A stretch of DNA of 64,000 nucleotides from Argopecten irradians (taxonomy: Eukaryota; Mollusca; Bivalvia; Pectinida; Pectinidae), in contig NC_091137.1 of assembly GCF_041381155.1 (NCBI RefSeq), forward strand, positions 26,023,351-26,087,350, in the 5' to 3' direction. Below are positions 25,801 through 36,562 of the stretch, piece by piece. The translations under genes were made by a program, and so were the position numbers. Below the pieces are notes generated by a model that saw only the letters and a program-made list of their open reading frames with translations, did no database searches and was not told the origin of the DNA. The first letter of the stretch is position 1. Every line of letters starts with the position of its first letter.

Positions 25801-27617
25801 TAAATACAAATCATATGTTGATTATACATACACTAAGATATGGCATAACATTGGCTCTCATACATGCATCTGGTCTTTTATACAAAATTTTACGAAATGA
25901 TGTCATTCATGTCTCTAGGAAATTGATAGAGAGTCACGGTTTGAGGAGGCAGTTACCCGCAGTCTTTTCTCAAGTCTCTGGAGCTCTTCTATAGATATGG
26001 AGAGACAAGAAGATTGCCGGACACAAAGAGCTGACACCATCCCTATAGGGGAGACCAGCCCACGCCATTGGATCAATCCAAAAGAGGTGGGTTTATATAC
26101 ATGTATACACGTGTATAAAGGTTCTGAGCAACCTGTCATGGACAGAATGAATCTTGTTCTCTTTTGTCTTGTTATCCTATCCACATATCGGTGCATTCAA
26201 GTTCAGCAAGCTAAAGGTTTTAGTGCGAGGTCTGGCTATAGCTGGCAAATTTATTCAATACAGATATAAAGGTTTAAGTAAGATTTATTTTGAAATAAAT
26301 GTAATAGGATTCAACTGTATAAATATTTCAGTAATATACTGTATTAAATGTAATAGAATTCAATTGTATTAAATATATTACAGTCACTGTGATAGCCTAA
26401 TAGGATTCAACTATATTAAATGTAATAGGATTCAACTGTATGAAAGGAAAGTGTATACACATATAAATTAATGATTTGGTATATTTCAGGAGATCTGGGA
26501 CATCACCCAAAACAGTATTGTACTGAATGAAGCTTATAAGGCATTGAGAAAAAGTAACTATTCAGGTCTGCCTCCGAGATCAGATCATGGATGTGACAAG
26601 ATCACTTCTGACACCACTTGCCGTACCAACAGTAATAATCAACACAAGGAGAGAAACTTGGAAATGTTTGCAACACACTTCAGAGGAAAGATGGTACATT
26701 TTACAAACCAACAGCATTTAAATGTATCTCTTAAGAAGAGTTGTATTAGATGTCCAGACTTGAACCAGGAACAGTGCTGCAAAAAGCATGTCAACATGGC
26801 AATGGTAAAGTGTATTGTTTCCAGTATCAAGGAAGAGGGCTGTAATAACCACAGTGTCACATCAGCTAAAATTCTTACCAAGGAAAATCGTATTGCAACT
26901 ACATCAACTTACCAATCAAATAATAGCTCAGATATCAATTCTGCTAATACGTATTTAAAAAGAAAACATGGTGATGAGATCTATTCAAAGGATTTCAGTC
27001 CTGTCAAAGTGTCCAAATCCACACCCGTATCTTGTGAACAGTTAGTAGATGACTCTGTGTTAATGGAGACTCTCTCTAGCCAGAATACAAAATGTAACAG
27101 CTACAATAAGACAGTACGTGAACCATGTAAGATAAAATCAGATTTTCGGTGCTGCGACCAGGATGGTGATGGGCAGATGTGCCCGTCTACTTCACAGTCA
27201 GATGTTACTATCACTGCAGTGACAGCACAGCCATTCATGACATGGTATTCTATGAAAAATAGTGGCGACAGAAAATCTGAAAGAGATATCGTTGAAAGTA
27301 TGAGTGGAAGTTTTTCTAAATCATCACAGGAACTTCTTGGCAACAGCTTGGTGGAAAGGACGAGTCTTCGTGCAAACTGTACATGTAATGAATCAGATGT
27401 TAACAGTGAAGTGTTCTGTGATAAACAAGAAACATCTAAACTTTATGGTTGTGATAGTGATACAGTCTGTGAGTCATCTGTACTTAAAAATGAATCAGGT
27501 GAAACAGTAAGTTACCAAAACATGTTGACATTTGAAAAATTTGTGAAGTGTGCAACGCATCCAGATGTTATTGACACCATAATAAAAGTTATAAAAAACA
27601 GTATGGAAAATGACTAG
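22880..27617 (+). CDS. HSPBAP1: HSPB1-associated protein 1 homologue, JmjC-domain protein (seven coding exons)
   Basis: Exons 22880-23027, 23378-23562, 24364-24500, 24863-24995, 25273-25392, 25919-26086 and 26490-27617 join in frame with GT-AG introns to give 672 residues. An in-frame TGA at 22871 supports the ATG at 22880. Stretches such as GRDGAESTLWLGSEGA, YPTRVPYEESS and PRHWWHYVE match vertebrate HSPBAP1, and the domain is of the FIH-like JmjC type. The expected Fe(II) ligands are present: H142-x-D144 and H224. Members are expected 2-oxoglutarate oxygenases; the vertebrate protein binds HSP27, and its substrate is not established. The tail (about residues 310-640) is polar, Ser/Cys/Asn-rich and unlike the vertebrate one. 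The last ~30 residues (FEKFVKCATHPDV) resemble the vertebrate C-terminus. It is longer than the ~490-residue human protein. Intron 2 holds SINE sequence. Confidence 0.95.
23815..24010 (+). mobile_element. Degenerate tRNA-derived SINE, family A, in HSPBAP1 intron 2
   Basis: It shares tattacc-taagcctccacctct, tttgaatcccatgtggggca, caggtactg, tggtttttct-c-gg and ctccaccacctttgtt with the other family A copies. The A-box part and much of the tail are eroded. Confidence 0.8.
24100..24190 (-). mobile_element. Fragment of SINE family B, in HSPBAP1 intron 2
   Basis: The minus strand reads gggtgttttcggcaacacac ... tacatgggaggccatcctgg, matching the middle-to-tail part of the copies at 18925 and 53270. 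Confidence 0.6.
26285..26445. repeat. Imperfect tandem repeat in HSPBAP1 intron 6
   Basis: The phrase aaatgtaataggattcaact and near variants occur about four times, separated by tgtatt-aaatat stretches. Confidence 0.75.
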
Positions 27618-27907
27618 TGGTTCAGGGATATCTTTAAAGTTATTTTGTCTGTCACTCCTTATACCAATACCTTACCATAGTCACCATGACTACCTATAGC
27701 CCCATTCTCGAGAATCCCTCTCCATGGTGACAAAAGTTCTTTAGTAAATAGTTACAAATATTTCAGAGTACTTGGTATCAATATCATACTGGTATAATTT
27801 TCTTTCTTTGAAGTGAATTCTCAGGTGATCTGAACATTAAAATGTGGCGAATATGGTACATTATCAACTACATATCAAGGTCAACAGTAAGTAATGACAA
27901 AAGGTGA

Positions 27908-27913
27908 AATAAA
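27908..27913 (+). terminator. HSPBAP1: Candidate polyadenylation signal of HSPBAP1 (AATAAA)
   Basis: First canonical AATAAA after the stop codon (291 bases on), followed by T-rich sequence with a cttgtctttttt stretch. Confidence 0.5.
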
Positions 27914-28946
27914 TATATGTTTTACCTTAACTTTACCTTGTCTTTTTTATATTGCCTTAGAAGAACAATATGTGGTTCAAAAAGTTTTCAACACATTTTA
28001 TCCCTAGTTGACTTCTACATTATTCCAATATTGCTTGCTTATGAAATTGTCATCCATTAAAACAGATTTGAATTTTCCAATTCTTTTGAATACGCAAGAA
28101 TACGCAAGGGGTGAAGAGAAACTTAAGGATGGTGGAATGAAAGACTATCAAGATAGTAAAGAAAATAATCACTCTTGACCTTTTATCAAGGTCAGAGGTC
28201 AATATGCTGAAACTTAATAGCAACTTCTGACACAATGAGAAAGAAGTCCACAGATTTTACTATTTGACACGTCTTGATGAACATTTATCAAGAGTGTGTA
28301 AATATGACATTAAATAAAGTTCAAGGTCATTAATGTGAACAACCTCGGTAGCCTTTCATCCTAGCATACTTATAACAGGTCCATTACCTGGTTTCTAAAA
28401 CAATTTATTATTGAAAGATCGTAACAGATTTGACTCCTGTGACTTGGTCTGAAGGTCTATTGAATTCCTTTTAAATTTTTAACCCTTCATTTACTGGACC
28501 AACGTCAGCCAGGTCTCTTAATATTGGGTTTTAATTTTATTATGAAGTTTCTAGCAAGATGGGTTTTTTTGGGTTTTTTTTATTTGTTTTGTTGAAAAAC
28601 CAGCCAGCTGCTAAATATTTAATGAAATAACACACTATAACATATACTCATCCATTGGATGGGAAGGCTAAAAAAAAAACACCGAGGTTTAAAAGATAAA
28701 TATGAACACAGTTTTTATTTCAAAAGTACTATTCATCTGAGTGTACAAAAAATATGTCTTGACAAAGTTGATGTACATCAATCAGATATTGTGATTGTGA
28801 TAGGATTTTACACATGATACAAAAACACAAATTCATTGCCTATCTCATTGACCCACACACACAATTTATGTGATTACACATGATACTCACACTAGATCCA
28901 TACATATGTTATCTGAAAGCAGGTGATCGTTCACCACTGGGATTCT
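27914..28946. other. Intergenic stretch between HSPBAP1 and the CNOT9 3' side
   Basis: No gene or repeat family is recognised. It contains T runs near 28563-28579. Confidence 0.5.
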
Positions 28947-30990
28947 GGGATCATATTCTATGCTTAGTAATAAAATGAAATTAAAATATTCCTTTGCTCC
29001 AAAGAAAGCATTTCTTATAAGATTATATTTGTAAGAGACAATTGTATCATTGCACTAAGAAAAAAAAGTCTCCTTTTATAACACTCTCATTATCATTTGA
29101 AGCACAGACACTGTGAGATACAAATTCAGGCTATTTAACTATTAAAGATGATGGTCATTATACAAATGTGATGTCAAACATCAACACCAATCCAGACTTA
29201 CTAGGTTATTTCAAAATCAAATACAAGTGCTCTACTTCAAGTCTTCAATACAATGTACTGATTGATATACATAATATGTATTTTTATAGACCTTTTCAAA
29301 ATTTTACTGCCATCTTTTACATAAAATTCATAACAACTAAAACCCTCGTATACTGGTACAACATAAAACATTCACACTTTTCTCCTGTTAACCATCCCTT
29401 CTTGAATACCATTATAAAATCAGCTTTCTCTCCTGATACTGTCAAGTCTTTCATCCACTACATGTAAAATCATCATTCCCATTCTAATACTAAAATTCTT
29501 CATACATACTACACAAAAAATTACATTTATTTTCTGTTCATCACCATTCTCACATATAGGTTGTTACATACACAACCTCCCAATCTGAGTTCTTTCCCCT
29601 TACATTCCAAAGACTAGTTCTAGTAATATACCTGACTGGCATGTTAGATACATAGGACTAGTGTCACTAACGCACGTAATACACCAAGGCCACAGAATCT
29701 ACGCCGAACCTCTTAGAAGAGGTTCTGATACATTAATAATCAACAACATTAACAATATCTTAACAATGAACCAACCAATCCTATACATAGTATATTAACA
29801 GGTTAAAACATTGGGTGGGTTCCAGGCTTTTTGGCATTTGAACTTCTCTGTGACTATTGTTTACACTTAAAATATTTGAATTTGTGAGATAATTTACCAA
29901 TTTATATTATTCAAAGATTCAAAGAATACAAGTTCGGAAACGAAATAAGTCTAATACAGAGGCCCGGATACAACACAAGTAAAAAAAAAAATGTCATCTT
30001 TTGTCCCTAGTGTTTCTGAGATATTATCTAATACTTTACCATATATACAATGCACATATGTGTATCTAAGTGAACTTATTACAGGAGTGTTATTGTGCAG
30101 GAAGTATTCCCTTGATTAAATATTGTTTCTATTGTCACTGAGTTTATCTCTGTTTAAATATATAATAACTGTGTAAATTAGAACACTCCAAAAAAAGCTT
30201 TTTCTTTTTTTTTTGCAGCACTGGGGAAGAGATAAAAGCTCCTTTTTTTGCAGCACTGGGGAAGAGATTCATACAAATCAAGTATATTTATACATTTTGT
30301 ATTTGGACAAAGTAAATAGAGTATATTGTGATGGATTTAGTTCATGCATAAATGGTCTGTTCTCAAGACCAAATAATATCCAATTCAGCAAATTAAATGT
30401 CGCCTACTGTAGGTGTTTGGTGATAGTGTTAATACTTGATGGGAAGCTGTTCACCATATTTCAAGAGAGTCATACAACAGGTCAGTGACAGTCGTCACGG
30501 AGGGTGCAGGGACATACTCGGAGGGTCAGGGACAGTTTTAACTGAGGGTGTTGGAGTGTCGGGGATAGTTTATCACTGAGGGGGTAGGGGCATACTCCTT
30601 GGGTCAGGGACAGTTGTAACTGAGGGTGTTAGAGGGTCGGTGATAGTTTATTACTGAGGGTGTAGGGGCATACTCCGTGGGTCAGGGACAGTCATAGGTG
30701 TGTCCAGGTTCTGTTGTAGCTGTAGAAGCCAGCGTTTGGTGGAGTTATCATCTTTGAGACAGGGAGAAAATGTTGCATCCTTCAGTTGGTCCGGAAGACA
30801 CTGACGCAGAGCTTCCTTGGCTCTGTAACAATCAAAATATTAATGTCATTAAATAAGGACCCAATTGAATACTTGTCACAGCAAAATCTGTCAGTACTTT
30901 TAGATTTTACAGACTCCAAATAAAGTAATATAATGTAATGCAAGAACTTCTTACCTCGGATTATCAGAGAGGCGAAGGTAACATCGCACT
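28947..30990. repeat. Duplicated block, copy A (partner 31105-33950)
   Basis: Starting at ctgggatcatattctatgct, the block carries the CNOT9 3' flank and its last coding exon. The same sequence follows directly at 31105-33950. Here the CNOT9 exon reads without frame damage. Copy A spans 2.04 kb against 2.85 kb for copy B, the difference being mostly scattered small insertions in B plus extra minisatellite units. Confidence 0.92.
30481..30700 (-). repeat. 78-bp minisatellite overlapping the CNOT9 stop codon
   Basis: The phrase gggtcagggacagt recurs at 30523, 30601 and 30679, i.e. every 78 bases. Each unit also has ggggcatactc, actgagggtgtt and gtcgg-gatagttta. The first unit on the minus strand encodes the last codons of CNOT9 and its TAA stop; the others lie in the 3' UTR. 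78 is a multiple of three. Confidence 0.88.
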
Positions 30991-31046
30991 ACATGTTTCA
31001 ACAATCGGGCTGATGGCTCCTTGGATAGATGTAGCACCATTTTTCC
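30651..31046 (-). CDS. CNOT9: CNOT9, last two coding exons (intact copy A)
   Basis: The penultimate exon, complement 30955-31046, reads [20 protein letters not shown] ... YLRLSDNP. The last exon, complement 30651-30822, reads [18 protein letters not shown] ... [13 protein letters not shown] and ends PRSMPLHPQ then TAA. Both match the C-terminal end of animal CNOT9 (CAF40/RQCD1) closely, with correct splice sites and phase; Arg is split AG/A across the intron. CNOT9 is an armadillo-repeat subunit of the CCR4-NOT deadenylase complex and docks onto CNOT1 and RNA-decay adaptors in the cytoplasm. The upstream exons of this gene lie at 36-37 kb, but the middle of the protein is not found in the window. 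A second, corrupted copy of these two exons lies in between (33595-34015). Confidence 0.93.
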
Positions 31047-31104
31047 CTAAAAAAAACAACCATGCATTGGAAATAATGATCTGTTTCAGTTTTCGAAATA
31101 ATGA

Positions 31105-33950
31105 TCTGGGATCATATTCTATGCTAAGTAATTATAAAATGAAATTAAAATATTCCTTTGCTCCAAAGAAAGCATTTCTTATTATATTATATTTGTAAGA
31201 GACAATTTGCACAAAGGCCATAAGGGGCTACTAAGAAAAAAAGTCTCCTTTTATAACACTCTCATTATCATTTGAACACAACACTGTGAGATACAGATGG
31301 CTTCAGGCTATTTAACTATTAGTCTCCAATGGTCATTATTATACAAAAGTGATGTCCAAACATCAACAGGGGAACCTCCAGAATTTTACTGAGACAGTTA
31401 TTTCAGTAATCAAATAGAAAAAGAGCTCTACTTCAAGTCTTCAATAAATGTACTGGATTGATATACATGTATATATATGTTTCAGCATTTTTATAGACCT
31501 TTCCAAAATTTTACTGCCATCTTTTACATAACTTTTTGATAAAAAAAGTAATCCTCGTATACTGGTACAACATAAAACATTCACACTTTTCTCCTGTTAA
31601 CCATCCCTTCTTGAATACCATTATAAAAATTCAGCTTTCTCTCCTGATACTGTCAAGTCATTTTTCATCCACTACATTAAAAATCATCATTCCCATTCTA
31701 ATAAATATAAAATTCTTCATACATACTACACAAACCCTTAATTTATTTTCCTGTTAGTCACCATACTCACATATAGGTTGTTACAAACACAACCTCCCAA
31801 TCTGAGTTCTTTCCCCTTACATTCCAAAGACTAGTTCTAGTCAAATATACCTGACTGGCATGTTAGATACATCAGTTCCTAACACTAGTGTCACTAACGC
31901 ACGTAATACACCAAGGCCACAGAATCTACGCCGAAACCTCTTAGAAGAGGTTTTTTTCTGTCATAAAGATTAATAATGTAAAGAGAAATATATTACACAA
32001 TATCTTAACAATGAACCAACCAATTAATACATAGTATATTACAGGTTAAAACATTGGTGGGTTCCAGGCATTTTGGCATTTGAACTTCTCTGTGACTATT
32101 GTAGATACACTTAAAATATTTGAATCTTGTGAGATACTTTACCAATTTATATCTATTCAAAGGGACTTCAGCAAAAGAATACTAGTTCGGAAACGAAATA
32201 AGTATCTAATACCGAAGATCCCGGATACAACACAAGGTAAAAAAAAAATAGAGTCATCTTTTGTTCCCAGTGTTTCTTAGTAGATATTATCTAACAACCT
32301 ACCATATATACATACGTGTATCATAACGTGAACTATTCTTTACAGTGAGACTAGCAGTTAGACCCTGTGTTATTGTGAAGGATAGTTAATTCCACTTGAT
32401 TAAATATTTGTTTCCCTAATTGTCACTGAGATATTTATCTTTTTTAAATATATAATAACTACATGTAAATTAGAACACTCCAAAAAAAAGCTTTTTTTTT
32501 TTTTTTTTCTGGACAGCACTGGGGAAGAGATTAGAAAGCTCCTTTTTTTGCCAGCACTGGGTGGGAAAAGACGTGGAGATTCATACAAGTCATGTATATT
32601 TTTATTACATTTTGTATTTGCGGGACAGAGCTAAATAGTAGTATATTGTTTGTGATGGATTTAGTTCATGCATTATAATTTGGTCTGTTGTTATCAAGAC
32701 CCAAATAATTATCCAATTCAGCAAATTAAATGTAGCCTACTGTAGGTGTTTGGTGATACGTGTTACTTACTTGATGTGGAAGCTGTTCACCATATTCTGC
32801 AAAGAGAGTCATACATAACAGTGGTGTCAGTGACAGTTCGTCACGGAGGGGGTGCAGGGGACATACTCAGGTCCAGGCGTCAGGGCACAGTGTGTTAGAA
32901 CTGAGGGTTTGTTGGAGAGTGTCGGGGATTTACGTGCGGGGATAGTTTATCACTGAGGGGTTCTGAGGAGGTGGGGGTCATTAGGGGCCGCTATCGTATG
33001 TCAGCGGAACAGTCTGTGAACTGGGGGGTGTTGAGAGGGGCCTCGGGGCCATCGGGGATAGTTTTATATTACACAGGCAGCCACGGGTGCCAGGGACATA
33101 ACTCAGTGAGGTCAGGGAATGTTGTAACTCGGGGGTGGTTGGCAGGGTCGGGGACTCGGGGGATAGTTTATTTACTCTGAGGGTGTACTTGTTGGGCCAT
33201 CAACTCCGTGAACGGTCAGGGACAGTTGTAACTGGGTGGAGTGTTTGGCAGGAGGGAGGGCTCGGGATGTTTATTACACAGGGTTGCAGGGGACATACTC
33301 CAAAGGGTCAGGGACAGTTGTATACTGAGGGTGTTGGAGGGTCAGGGGTTAGTTTATTATGAGCGGTGTACATATAGGGCCATACATTGGTAGAGCCGGC
33401 CCATATTCATACTGGCCCGTGGTCAGGGAATTGTTGTTACTGGGGGGTTCCGTCGTATTGTTGGGAGGCCAGGAGTCAAGGGATAGTTTTATTAATGAGG
33501 GTGTAGGGCTGTAGGTGCAGACTACGTGGGGTCAGGGACAGTTGAAATGACATGTGATAATGAGCGGTTGTTAGAGGGTCGGGAGATAGTCTTATTACTG
33601 TAGGGGTGTAGGGGCATACAATAATCCGTGGGTCAGGGAACAGTCATAGGTGTTGTCCAGGTTCTTGTCTAGTTAGCTGTAGAAGCCAGCGTTTGGTGGA
33701 GTTATCATCTTTGAGACAGTGGGAGAAAATGTTGCATCCTTCAGTTGGTCCGGAAGACACTGACGCAGAGCTTCCTTGGCTCTGTAACAATCAAAATATT
33801 AATGTCATTAAATAAGGACCCAATTGAATACTTGTCACAGCAAAATCTGTCAGTACTTTTAGATTTTACAGACTCCAAATAAAGTAATATAATGTAATGC
33901 AAGAACTTCTTACCTCGGATTATCAGAGAGGCGAAGGTAACATCGCACTA
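31105..33950. repeat. Duplicated block, copy B, insertion-rich
   Basis: Same sequence order as 28947-30990 but with frequent one- to several-base insertions. Outside the minisatellite, about 1.54 kb in A corresponds to 1.73 kb in B. Part of it (33722-33943, covering the end of the last exon, the intron and the start of the next exon) is essentially identical to A. Near-identity plus insertion noise suggests one locus read twice. Confidence 0.88.
32830..33640 (-). repeat. Expanded, noisy copy of the 78-bp minisatellite
   Basis: About seven to eight units are recognisable by ggtcaggga and gtcgggg-atagttta. Their spacing is 95-115 bases instead of 78, with many extra G and T bases. A short GTG/TTG-started open frame in it is meaningless. 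Confidence 0.8.
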
Positions 33951-34015
33951 TCATGTTTCAACAAGATCGGGATGATGGCTCCTTGGATAGAAATGTGCTA
34001 AGCAACCATTTTTCC
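33595..34015 (-). pseudogene. CNOT9: CNOT9 last two coding exons, corrupted copy B
   Basis: The penultimate exon, complement 33914-34015, is 102 bases where the intact copy has 92. The last exon, complement 33595-33781, has about a dozen extra bases, including insertions beside gtgtcc, ttctgttgtagc and cataccc-type stretches. The frame is broken in both. Splice sites and the intron between them match copy A. It is called a pseudogene because it cannot be translated, but the likely cause is an uncorrected assembly segment rather than gene decay. Confidence 0.8.
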
Positions 34016-34239
34016 CTAATAAAACACTACACCATGCAATTGGAAACATAATAAACTGTTTCTGTTTCAGTTTTCCTGCTTTATAAACAAAAGGATCTCA
34101 GAAGGGATCTTGGCGCCACCAAAGCGTGATGATATATGTCTGACAATGGAAAGAACAGAAAGAAAAAAAAGAAATAAAAAGAAGGATCTTCCCTGCTTTT
34201 CAACCTGCTTTTTCAAAATCACATATCAATACATACGAA

Positions 34240-35075
34240 AAAACATTGAAGTCAGATTGCTTCAGTAACTTTCTGCGAGAGAAACAGCGAGTAAGTCCAG
34301 GTAAATTTCAACGTATGTAAATCCAAGATGTGTGCTGCCGGATTGGCCTTCGTTGTTGAACGATCAGTTACCAAAAATGCCATGCCTATCATGCACAAAC
34401 GTGGTAGGGAGGACCTTAGGGGATTTGCAGCCTACGTATATGAAATTTGAGACAGATCCCTTTTGTACTTTTATGAGAGAAATAGAGGTGGTAACAAACC
34501 CCAACTGCCGGTCTGGCCTAATCTTGTTGACCGAGAGGGGACAGTCCCTAAAATGCATTAATGCCATAAAGGCCTGAAGGGGGAACCTACATATTGAGAA
34601 GTTTGAGACAGAATCCCTTTAACCACTTTCTGTGGAAATAGTAAGTAACAAACATTCATCTATGAAAAATCCAAGATGGCTGCCAGGACGGCCATCTGTT
34701 GTAAAACCGAATAGAGTCTCAAATTGTATTATGCACAACAAGGTTCAACATAGCTATATGAGGGGAGCACTTACCATTATGAAAATTTGAATCAGACAGA
34801 TCTCTTCAGTAATTTCTTGACAGCTCCAAAGAAAATTAGCGGGTATCCAATCATCAACTGCCAAAATCCATAGATTGGCTGCCTTGCTGGAAAAAACAAT
34901 ATGTGTTTCAGCATGACACTCATAGAGCCCATAAGGAAAACCTGAGACAGATAATACCCTTCAGTACATATTGTGTCAAGCTAGAATTTAAGCATTTTGT
35001 TTTGGGACAGAACGAAGGACACCACGATCATTGCTTTTATCCTAGTTGTGATTATCAGTAATATAAGGGCAATTT
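34240..35075. repeat. Tandem ~200 bp dispersed repeat (ccaagatggctgcc family), noisy
   Basis: Three to four units share taaatccaagatg-gctgcc, ggccttc-ttgtt, aaaatgc-t-atgcacaac, ggggaacctacatat, gaaatttgagacagatccct and ttcagtactttctg. This kind of unit is widespread in bivalve genomes (from general knowledge). Several units carry extra bases, in line with the insertion noise of the neighbouring region. The short open frames on either strand here are not genes. Confidence 0.75.
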
Positions 35076-35192
35076 TCATTTTATCGATTTTCAGACAGGA
35101 AAATTGATCACTTCTTTCATCAGTCTATAATGATCTTTGTTATGATTTAAAATTCAAAGTTTTACCATTTTTATCATTTAAAATATGTCTTC

Positions 35193-35559
35193 TTAAAGTG
35201 AATAGTCGGGCAAAGAAAACCAGTCTAAAAGCGTTCATTTGCCTTCCAAAAGTTCTCACATATTTATACGACGGTCAAGTTCTGCTTAGTTTCCCAGTTC
35301 TGACCATTAAAGTAAAGATAAAAGTTGAAAGCATTGAAAGCGAGGCTGTGTGGAAAATGTAACCATGGACATAGTTAGTGAGCCGGGAGGACGTTTTATT
35401 AGGAATTTCCATACTTTAAATCCGAGGAATTTCTTCAGTACGCAGATAGATGTTGACGAGAGATTTTTTATTTTTCCATTCCAAAAGAAATTATACAGGA
35501 TACATTCCACACCATTTTTACCGAACTTTATCGCATTCTTGCCCGACTGTTCACTTTAA
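35193..35559 (-). mobile_element. TTAA-flanked MITE, 367 bp (partner 22362-22705)
   Basis: Ends ttaaagtgaatagtcgggca and tgcccgactgttcactttaa. The reverse complement aligns along its length with the 22 kb copy. It is 23 bases longer, which may reflect insertion errors in this part of the assembly. Confidence 0.88.
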
Positions 35560-36070
35560 TCAACGTCAAAAAAAAGTTGATGTGACAAAATACATTTGTA
35601 TGGAACGTGTAAAATAACTATTACAATTAACAAAAATGAAAAGTTATATCATCATTTAGCTACTTTTTTTTTCTTTTCATGATGATGGAATTTCAATGAC
35701 ATACATGTATATAAATTTTCAGGAGTTGTGCTCTTTGCAAAGAAACTTTTCTGCCTATTACATGTAATTAATAATTTAAAATTGGACAGTATACTATGGA
35801 TTCTTATTTTTTTTATTTAGTATAATTAGTTTTTCATTTTGAAAGATAGAATATTAGTTTATTAATTGAGAAATTTATCAATTATACAAACATAATCAAT
35901 ATCTAATGTTCAGTACATGTATATCTGTCTTTTATTACACCAAAACATAACAATCGACAGAAGAAGTGTGAAAAACATTTGTCCACTCCCAATGATCACT
36001 ACCATGTACCATAGAATTTTTATTTAAACTAGGGGGCAATATAACAGTATGTGGTCGTCCTCTAACTGAC

Positions 36071-36181
36071 CTTCACTAAAGCTCCTATCACACCCAGACG
36101 TGTTATGACGTAGATACTCAAATGGTCGAGTCTTACTGACCGTGTGTAAAAATGGATAACAGGAATAATTGGAATGGTGGG
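36071..36181 (-). pseudogene. CNOT9: CNOT9 internal exon with four single-base insertions
   Basis: Bounded by a good acceptor (ttatgttacag) and donor (gtcagt), it reads in three frames as pieces of the CNOT9 segment around PFLHTVSKTRPFEYLR and LGVIGALVK. The expected exon is 107 bases; 111 are present. The extra bases fall as one C, one A and one T in the first 25 bases and one A after the codon for the Arg of EYLR. Either this exon is dead or the assembly is unpolished here; the clean exons on both sides favour the second. Confidence 0.85.
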
Positions 36182-36562
36182 CTGTAACATAAATAGGAAA
36201 TTTGAAACAAAGATTATGTACATATAGTTATTAAGTACATTGTACAATGAATGTACTTTTTTTAATCTCACTTTCGAATATCAATGCAAAATCTACCAGG
36301 ATATTCAATAAACTTTATAAATCAAAATCTAATGTAACACAGGGATTTTTATTTTGTGATTTAAAGAAATCATCTGATTTAAAGAAATCATTTAATTCTA
36401 CAGTGTATTATTAAACTGTGCATAACTTTAAGACAGTTCTGTATCAACTGTGAAATTTAATTATACACAGATGGTTTATAGTTATCTGTTGTGCATTCAC
36501 TCTATGCTTCAGAAATTTCAAATGTCATCTCATCTAAAAAATATATCCTGTTTGTGACATAC

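Noticed and set aside
32971..33362. Gly/Arg-rich open frames
   Set aside because: They are out-of-frame reads of the noisy CNOT9 minisatellite.
33595..34015. Genuine second CNOT9 gene (tandem paralogue)
   Set aside because: Intron and exon parts are identical to copy A where not disrupted by extra bases; an old paralogue would show substitutions, chiefly in the intron.
34332..34577. 81-codon open frame with several Cys
   Set aside because: It is within the ccaagatggctgcc tandem repeat, in a region with insertion noise.
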